DNA of 6,552 bases from Candidatus Latescibacterota bacterium (GTDB lineage: Bacteria; Latescibacterota; MVCY01): positions 1 through 6,552 of the forward strand of contig DAOVDP010000068.1 in assembly GCA_030669445.1 (NCBI GenBank), written 5' to 3'. Positions 1 through 3,631 of the stretch are shown here, in pieces (within the stretch, counting starts at the first letter, position 1; the number at the start of each line of letters is the position of its first letter). The position numbers were made by a program, and so were the translations under genes. The notes under the pieces were generated by a model, which had not been told where the DNA came from, searched no databases, and was given only the letters and a program-made list of their open reading frames with translations.

Positions 1-5
1 GATCA

Positions 6-27
6 GGGCAGGCACGGGGGCCTGCCC
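6..27. repeat. GC-rich palindromic element at left edge
   Basis: An 8-bp perfect inverted repeat (GGGCAGGC at 6-13, GCCTGCCC at 20-27) encloses a 6-base loop, ACGGGG. It is much richer in GC than its surroundings and has no T-tract on the + strand, so it is not a simple + strand terminator. From memory, near-identical short palindromes of the form GGGGCAGGCCCCCGTGCCTGCCC occur as dispersed intergenic units in many environmental bacterial genomes. The window shows only one copy, so its repetitive nature is inferred. It could also be the end of a terminator for a gene outside the window on the left. Confidence 0.45.
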
Positions 28-96
28 CTGCGAAAATGTGCCTATGATCCTTTATCTTCCGAAGCTTGTTGCAAAATAGCACCCTTGGTTAATATG

Positions 97-127
97 AAAA
101 TCTCGTCACTATCGGTAAGTGACGAGA
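97..127 (-). terminator. Rho-independent terminator of the tRNA-Ala gene
   Basis: A 10-bp perfect stem (101-110 with 118-127) has a 7-base loop (111-117). Read on the minus strand, the stem ends in GACGAGA and is followed at once by TTTT (100-97). It starts 10 bases past the 3' end of the tRNA, which is the right place to end that transcript. The T-tract is short, but the stem is long and uninterrupted. Confidence 0.75.
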
Positions 128-137
128 CCCAAAAGAG

Positions 138-209
138 TGGAGCTGGAGGGAGTCGGACCCTCGACTTCTTGTCTGCCAGACAAGCGCTCTCCCGCTGAGC
201 TACAGCCCC
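138..209 (-). tRNA. tRNA-Ala (anticodon GGC)
   Basis: The minus strand folds into a complete cloverleaf of 72 nt. The acceptor stem is GGGGCTG (209-203) with CAGCTCC (145-139). The D stem is GCTC/GAGC, the anticodon stem is CTTGT/ACAAG, and the T stem is GAGGG/CCCTC with loop TCCGACT. The anticodon loop is CTGGCAG (179-173), which gives anticodon GGC (177-175) for the alanine codons GCC and GCU. Acceptor position 3 is G and position 70 is U, the G3:U70 pair that alanyl-tRNA synthetase recognises, so sequence and identity element agree. The discriminator base is A (138). The CCA end is not encoded (the next bases are CTC) and must be added after transcription. It is a single gene with its own promoter and terminator and no other tRNA beside it. 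Confidence 0.96.
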
Positions 210-277
210 ATGTCCATCTTAAGATGCGATTTTTCAAATCTTGTTCAAAGGTCTATAGATTATGATTTGTGAAAAAT

Positions 278-306
278 AATATAGCAGCAGGGTGGTGATG
301 TGTCAA
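278..306 (-). promoter_or_regulatory. Sigma-70-type promoter for tRNA-Ala
   Basis: On the minus strand a perfect -35 box TTGACA (306-301) is followed by a 17-base spacer and a -10 box TATATT (283-278), five of six matches to consensus. Transcription would start near 271, leaving a 5' leader of about 60 nt before the mature tRNA at 209. The optimal spacing and the location upstream of a strongly expressed gene type support it. Confidence 0.7.
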
Positions 307-308
307 GT

Positions 309-342
309 AAAAAAAAACCTGTCAGAGGAAAAAATGCTCTGA
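309..342 (-). terminator. Possible minus-strand terminator upstream of the tRNA promoter
   Basis: On the minus strand a 6-bp stem (TCAGAG at 342-337, CTCTGA at 327-322) with a 9-base loop is followed by CAGG and then nine T residues (317-309). The stem is short and separated from the T-tract by four bases, so it may be weak. There is no convincing minus-strand gene to its right. Its likely use, if real, is to stop antisense or divergent transcription from entering the tRNA promoter. Confidence 0.35.
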
Positions 343-399
343 TATTGCGAAAAAGGCATCGATGACTCCCGGAGGGGGTACCAAGTTCAGAAATTCCCC

Positions 400-428
400 T
401 TGACAATCGCCGTTTGTTTTTGTATGAT
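400..428 (+). promoter_or_regulatory. Strong sigma-70-type promoter for the gene at 601
   Basis: TTGACA (400-405) is followed by exactly 17 bases and TATGAT (423-428), which matches five of six -10 consensus positions. The predicted start is near 435. The first downstream gene begins at 601, so the transcript would carry a leader of about 165 nt. The promoter points away from the tRNA promoter at 278-306 and shares its -35 sequence and spacing. Confidence 0.7.
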
Positions 429-456
429 TTTGTCAGACTTCAGGAAAAGATACTTC

Positions 457-500
457 GGTGCTGTTACCAATGAGATTAAAATATCTCCGTAACTTGCGCC
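457..500 (+). promoter_or_regulatory. Extended hairpin in the 5' leader
   Basis: Three stacked helices can form. GGTGC (457-461) pairs with GCGCC (496-500), with one G-U pair. GTTAC (463-467) pairs with GTAAC (489-493). GAGAT (472-476) pairs with ATCTC (483-487), with an apical loop TAAAAT. Small internal loops separate them, for 15 base pairs in all. It lies wholly between the predicted start site (about 435) and the first coding region and has no T-tract after it, so it is not a terminator. I do not recognise it as a known riboswitch. It may stabilise the leader, bind a protein, or be chance pairing. Confidence 0.35.
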
Positions 501-535
501 CAAATCGTATATACTCAGAGGGAAAGAAGGTAAAA

Positions 536-574
536 ATGGGCTTGTCCTCCATGTTATCACCTCAATTGAAATAA
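536..574 (+). CDS. Possible 12-codon leader peptide
   Basis: ATG at 536 is preceded by a good ribosome binding site (AAGAAGG, 524-530, five bases from the start) and opens a frame reading MGLSSMLSPQLK, stopping with TAA at 572-574. It lies between the leader hairpin and the GTG of the next gene at 601. GAGGG (518-522) can pair with TCCTC (545-549), which would enclose the binding site and start codon. The peptide has no run of one amino acid of the kind that marks classic biosynthetic attenuators. It may be a translated leader that couples to the gene at 601, or a chance ORF. Confidence 0.25.
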   Translation: MGLSSMLSPQLK

Positions 575-600
575 AAAACAGTTTATGGGGGAAACGATAG

Positions 601-858
601 GTGACAAGGATATTGAAATTAAACAATCCCGATGAAGAGAAAGAGATCGAGTTTGAGCTATCCTGGCTCTCTTCTTTGACCGTGCGGCAAAGGTTTGAAT
701 TAATGTTTAACAAAACGGCGGAATTAATCGGACTGCTGGAAAAAAATGGACACCGAAGGCCTCCTCAAATTGTTAAAAGAGCAGCAGGGCGTCCTCAGGA
801 TCTACAAGACCTTAAATATCTGACAAAGTTGAAAGAAGTGGGTGGGAATTCTCACTAA
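601..858 (+). CDS. Small charged protein of unknown function
   Basis: An 85-residue protein starts at GTG, with GGGGGA (587-592) about eight bases upstream. The N-terminal part is acidic (NPDEEKEIEFEL, residues 9-20). It is followed by SLTVRQRFELMF (residues 25-36), a likely helix, and a basic segment GHRRPPQIVKRAAGRP (residues 50-65). There is no signal peptide or membrane segment, so it is probably cytoplasmic. From memory, its layout of an acidic start, a 'LT..RFELMF' helix and 'NGHR.P.QIVKR' resembles small proteins often encoded next to nucleotidyltransferase-type toxin or antitoxin genes. That is a weak recollection, not a family assignment, and no such partner gene follows here. It sits alone behind a strong promoter and a structured leader, with 283 bases before the next gene. 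The charged composition and coherent reading frame make it more credible than the overlapping minus-strand frame. Confidence 0.7.
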   Translation: MTRILKLNNPDEEKEIEFELSWLSSLTVRQRFELMFNKTAELIGLLEKNGHRRPPQIVKRAAGRPQDLQDLKYLTKLKEVGGNSH

Positions 859-1141
859 AGTGAAAGGATTTGCTGTCGTTTTTCTTTTCCAACTGGGTGA
901 TATCTCTTATGGGGCAAAGTTGCCTACCAGAGGAACAAAGACCTAACCGACGAACTGCTGGGCATTGGTATAACTTACCTCTGGATACCGAGGAGAATTT
1001 CGATGAGTTGGTCTACCTCACCACTTCAGCTTTGGGAAACCTGAGCGGATTTCTTTTCACTTTCCGCTCTCTTTCGGGAAAAGAGAATAACTGACAACCT
1101 AAGCAAACCACAGAAACTGCCTAACGCAAAAGGAAGAAACT
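859..1141 (+). other. Gene-poor gap, possibly a decayed gene
   Basis: No intact gene can be supported here. Three frames each carry a short protein-like stretch. GTG 842 to TAA 946 gives 34 residues including the hydrophobic FAVVFLFQLGDISYGAKL. Another frame is open from 901 to 1041 and contains VAYQRNKDLTDELLGIGI. The third, from TTG 870 to TGA 1094, contains NLPLDTEENFDELVYLTT. None has a clear ribosome binding site apart from the first, whose GTG overlaps the end of the gene at 601. A former gene with frameshifts would give this picture, but I cannot name a family and chance is possible. The right end carries two mutually exclusive 7-bp hairpins (1043-1049 with 1063-1069, and 1068-1074 with 1080-1086), neither followed by a T-tract. 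No clear promoter for the next gene was seen. Confidence 0.3.
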
Positions 1142-1801
1142 GTGTACACTAAAATCAACACTCTCATCTTTGACCTGGACGGAACACTGATAGACTCAAG
1201 CCAGGATATCACCCACTGTGCTAATCTGGCCCTCAGGCAACTGGGACTTCCTTCCATAACCGTAGAGCAGGCCAAAAAGGGAATCGGGCCTGGCAGCGAA
1301 GAATTCACCCGCACGATGCTGCCCCAGGGAGAGGAAAAGAGAGCACAGGAGTTCTTAAGGCTTTATCGAAGCCTCTATATCGAGAGGTGCACTCAGGCAA
1401 CCAGACTTTACCCAGGGGTGAAAGAGACATTGCATCAGCTGAAGAAATTTAAGTTAATCCTGACTACTAATAAGCCCCGCTATATGGCAGAGAGAATCAT
1501 GGACCACTTTGGGCTCTCAGAGTATTTCCGCCTCTGCCTGGGAGCAGAAGATGTATCAAATACGAAACCAGACCCGGAGATGATTCGCAAGGCCCTGAAC
1601 TCTCTTGGCGAAATTCCCCAAACAGCAGTGGTAGTAGGGGACACCGGCAATGACATACTGGCGGGAAAAAGAGCTGGAACCAAAACCTGTGCTGTGACTT
1701 ACGGGTACTCATCCAGAGAACTTCTGAAGAAAGAGGAACCGGACTTCATTATTGATAATCTGACTGATCTCATCGGACTGGTGGATGGCAAACAATGGTA
1801 A
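1142..1801 (+). CDS. HAD-family phosphatase, phosphoglycolate phosphatase type
   Basis: A 219-residue cytoplasmic haloacid dehalogenase hydrolase. Motif I is FDLDGTLIDS (residues 10-19), with nucleophile Asp11 and acid/base Asp13. Motif II is TTN around residues 108-110, motif III is KPD with Lys142, and motif IV is GDTGND (166-171), with Mg-binding Asp167 and Asp171. A helical C1-type cap lies between motifs I and II (about residues 20-85). Length and motif spacing fit the Gph/PpaX group, which hydrolyse small phosphate esters such as 2-phosphoglycolate, or pyrophosphate. The exact substrate cannot be read from sequence, so no gene symbol is given. The start is GTG with AGGA (1131-1134) seven bases upstream. 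The tonB gene follows after 30 bases, so the two are probably co-transcribed. Confidence 0.92.
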   Translation: MYTKINTLIFDLDGTLIDSSQDITHCANLALRQLGLPSITVEQAKKGIGPGSEEFTRTMLPQGEEKRAQEFLRLYRSLYIERCTQATRLYPGVKETLHQLKKFKLILTTNKPRYMAERIMDHFGLSEYFRLCLGAEDVSNTKPDPEMIRKALNSLGEIPQTAVVVGDTGNDILAGKRAGTKTCAVTYGYSSRELLKKEEPDFIIDNLTDLIGLVDGKQW

Positions 1802-1831
1802 CCCGCAGATGTTATCTGGGAGGTAGAGTAG

Positions 1832-2470
1832 ATGATAATAAGACGAAAGAATCCTGAGGTCGACCTGAAACTTAAGTACAATAAAGTACTGGAGAATTGT
1901 CTGATACTGTCGCTGGCGATCCTTCTGGTCCTTTTTCTCTCCAGCAGCAGCATGGAAGTAACGCCGTATGCGAAGACGGTTCAACAGAAGATCATCAAGG
2001 TTGAGGACATTCCGGAGACTCATCAGGTAAAGAAACTGCCTCCGCCGCCCCCACGGCCGTCGGTGCCTATTGAGACAGAGCGGGAGGATGTATCCGAGGA
2101 GGTAACCATAGAGAGCACTGAGCTGGATTTAGACGAACCCCCTTTGCTACCTCCACCTCCTCCGGCTCCACCACCCACTGAGCCAGTCTTTGAACTCTAC
2201 CAAGTCTCCAACCCCCCAGTCTTAATGAAAAAGGTAAAACCAGAATACCCGGAGATCGCTCGCAAGGCGGGAATAGAGGGGATTGTCGTCACAAAATACT
2301 TGGTAAACCAGCAAGGCCGGGTAGACAGTGTAGTAGTGCTAAAAGGGCCTGAAGTATTCATAGATGCTACCGTCAAAGCCGCAAGACAACTGAGGTTCAA
2401 ACCCGCACTACAAAACGACAAACCGGTGAGAGTCTGGGTCTCACAGGCTTTTGTCTTCCGACTTAAATAG
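1832..2470 (+). CDS. tonB: TonB family energy-transducer protein
   Basis: A 212-residue inner-membrane protein spanning the periplasm. A basic cytoplasmic N-terminus (RRKNPEVDLKLKY) precedes one hydrophobic helix (about residues 23-37). A periplasmic stretch follows with two proline runs (70-75 and 104-116, PPPPP-type) separated by an acidic segment. The C-terminal TonB domain (about 125-212) shows KPEYPEIARKAGIEGIV and RQLRFKPAL and ends in FVFRLK. TonB passes proton-motive force from an ExbB-ExbD complex to outer-membrane receptors, so the organism should have an outer membrane. The start is well set by GGGAGGT (1818-1824), seven bases upstream. No exbB or exbD lies in the window, so either they are encoded elsewhere or this is an accessory TonB. 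The N-terminal RKNPE.DLK.KY pattern is, from memory, common in TonB proteins of the FCB-related phyla. Confidence 0.93.
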   Translation: MIIRRKNPEVDLKLKYNKVLENCLILSLAILLVLFLSSSSMEVTPYAKTVQQKIIKVEDIPETHQVKKLPPPPPRPSVPIETEREDVSEEVTIESTELDLDEPPLLPPPPPAPPPTEPVFELYQVSNPPVLMKKVKPEYPEIARKAGIEGIVVTKYLVNQQGRVDSVVVLKGPEVFIDATVKAARQLRFKPALQNDKPVRVWVSQAFVFRLK

Positions 2471-2613
2471 ATCGCTAAGGAATGTATTTGCGTTCTGTTA
2501 TAAGTGCATCTGGGTGGACGAGTCCTGTCTATCCTGTCTTATTGCACCACAGAGATCTACACCTGATTGTAAATTTCCCTCTTGTGATTTTTGCCTCGGG
2601 GAAGGAGTGAAAA
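2471..2613 (+). other. Intergenic gap with a short tandem repeat
   Basis: This 143-base spacer between tonB and accA has no gene I can support. It carries two copies of TCCTGTCT nine bases apart (2523-2530 and 2532-2539), and GTGCA (2504-2508) that can pair with TGCAC (2543-2547) around them. No terminator with a T-tract and no convincing promoter were seen. Its right end holds the strong accA ribosome binding site GAAGGAG (2601-2607). Confidence 0.4.
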
Positions 2614-3570
2614 ATGAACCAATTATGTCCAGATTTCGAAAAACCACTATTGGAATTGGAAGAAAAAATCGCTGAGATGCGCAAGTACGCTGAGACTGAG
2701 GGAATCGACCTCTCGGAGGAGCTGGAAAAGTTAGAGCAGAAGACAGAAAAACTCCGGGAGAAGACATATTCAAAGCTCACCCCTTGGCAGCGAGTTCAGC
2801 TTGCCCGTCATCCCCAACGTCCTTATACCTTAGACTATATTGGACTGATAACTACAGATTTTGTAGAGCTACACGGCGACCGCGGCTTTGCTGATGACTC
2901 GGCTGTTGTGGCCGGGTTAGCCAGATTGGGTGGTAAACCGGTGGCCATTGTGGGACATCAGAAGGGAAGAACCACCAAAGAAAAACTTCACCGTAATTTC
3001 GGCATGCCGCATCCTGAGGGGTACCGCAAGGCACTCCGAATTATGCACTTGGCTGCTAAATTCAAAAGGCCCGTTATCTGTCTCGTCGACACTCCCGGTG
3101 CCCACCCCGGCCTGGAGGCTGAAGAAAGAGGGCAGGCAGAAGCTATTGCCAGAAACCTCTATGAGATGTCACACCTGCCCGTACCCATAATTGTGGTGGT
3201 CATTGGAGAGGGTGCCAGCGGTGGTGCCCTGGGCATCGGAGTGGGCGATCGACTGCTGATGCTGGAAAACACCTGGTATTCGGTCATCTCCCCTGAAGGA
3301 TGCGCTGCTATCTTGTGGAGAACCAAAGAGAAAAAGGAGGAAGCCGCTGAGACTCTGAGGCTGACGGCTCAAGATATAATGGAACTGGGCCTGATCGATG
3401 AGATTATCCCCGAACCCTTCGGCGGTGCCCACCGGGACTGGGAGAAAACAGCCCAGCTACTTAAATCCCACATCTTGAAACACCTCTCCGAACTCAAGCA
3501 AGTCCCCACCGACCAACTAGTTCAAGAGAGGATAGAGAAATTCAACCGCATGGGGGTGTGGAAGGAGTAG
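2614..3570 (+). CDS. accA: Acetyl-CoA carboxylase carboxyltransferase subunit alpha
   Basis: A 318-residue cytoplasmic protein, nearly the length of E. coli AccA (319), with which it can be aligned along its whole length. With AccD it moves the carboxyl group from carboxy-biotin on AccB to acetyl-CoA, giving malonyl-CoA, the first committed step of fatty acid synthesis. Visible landmarks are an N-terminal helical, coiled-coil-like segment (about 10-52), [13 protein letters not shown] (63-75), GHQKGR.TKEK (114-124), [14 protein letters not shown] (128-142), [13 protein letters not shown] (170-182), the oxyanion-hole glycines [15 protein letters not shown] (198-212), [13 protein letters not shown] (222-235) and IPEP.GGAHR (265-274). 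One conserved site differs: DTPGAHPG (159-166) has His164 where the family usually has Tyr. The start is fixed by GAAGGAG six bases from the ATG. accD is not in the window, which is usual for separated subunit genes. Confidence 0.98.
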   Translation: MNQLCPDFEKPLLELEEKIAEMRKYAETEGIDLSEELEKLEQKTEKLREKTYSKLTPWQRVQLARHPQRPYTLDYIGLITTDFVELHGDRGFADDSAVVAGLARLGGKPVAIVGHQKGRTTKEKLHRNFGMPHPEGYRKALRIMHLAAKFKRPVICLVDTPGAHPGLEAEERGQAEAIARNLYEMSHLPVPIIVVVIGEGASGGALGIGVGDRLLMLENTWYSVISPEGCAAILWRTKEKKEEAAETLRLTAQDIMELGLIDEIIPEPFGGAHRDWEKTAQLLKSHILKHLSELKQVPTDQLVQERIEKFNRMGVWKE

Positions 3571-3631
3571 AGTTCTTTAGTGTGTTGACAAGCAATTTAG
3601 CAACGTGCCCCTGAGGCAAGGTAACAAAGTC

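Noticed and set aside
387..713. Minus-strand frame of 108 codons overlapping the promoter and the small gene
   Set aside because: It overlaps the near-consensus promoter, the structured leader and half of the gene at 601. Its product is a low-complexity Ser/Phe-rich sequence typical of an antisense shadow. The terminator-like hairpin to its left is the only point in its favour.
870..1094. Frame starting at TTG 870, 74 codons, as an intact gene
   Set aside because: It has a TTG start without a ribosome binding site, shows no recognisable family, and competes with protein-like stretches in two other frames. It is treated as part of an unclear gap.
3585..3613. TTGACA at 3585-3590 as a promoter for the large propeller gene
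   Set aside because: No -10-like hexamer lies at 16-18 bases; the sequence there is CCCCTG-like.
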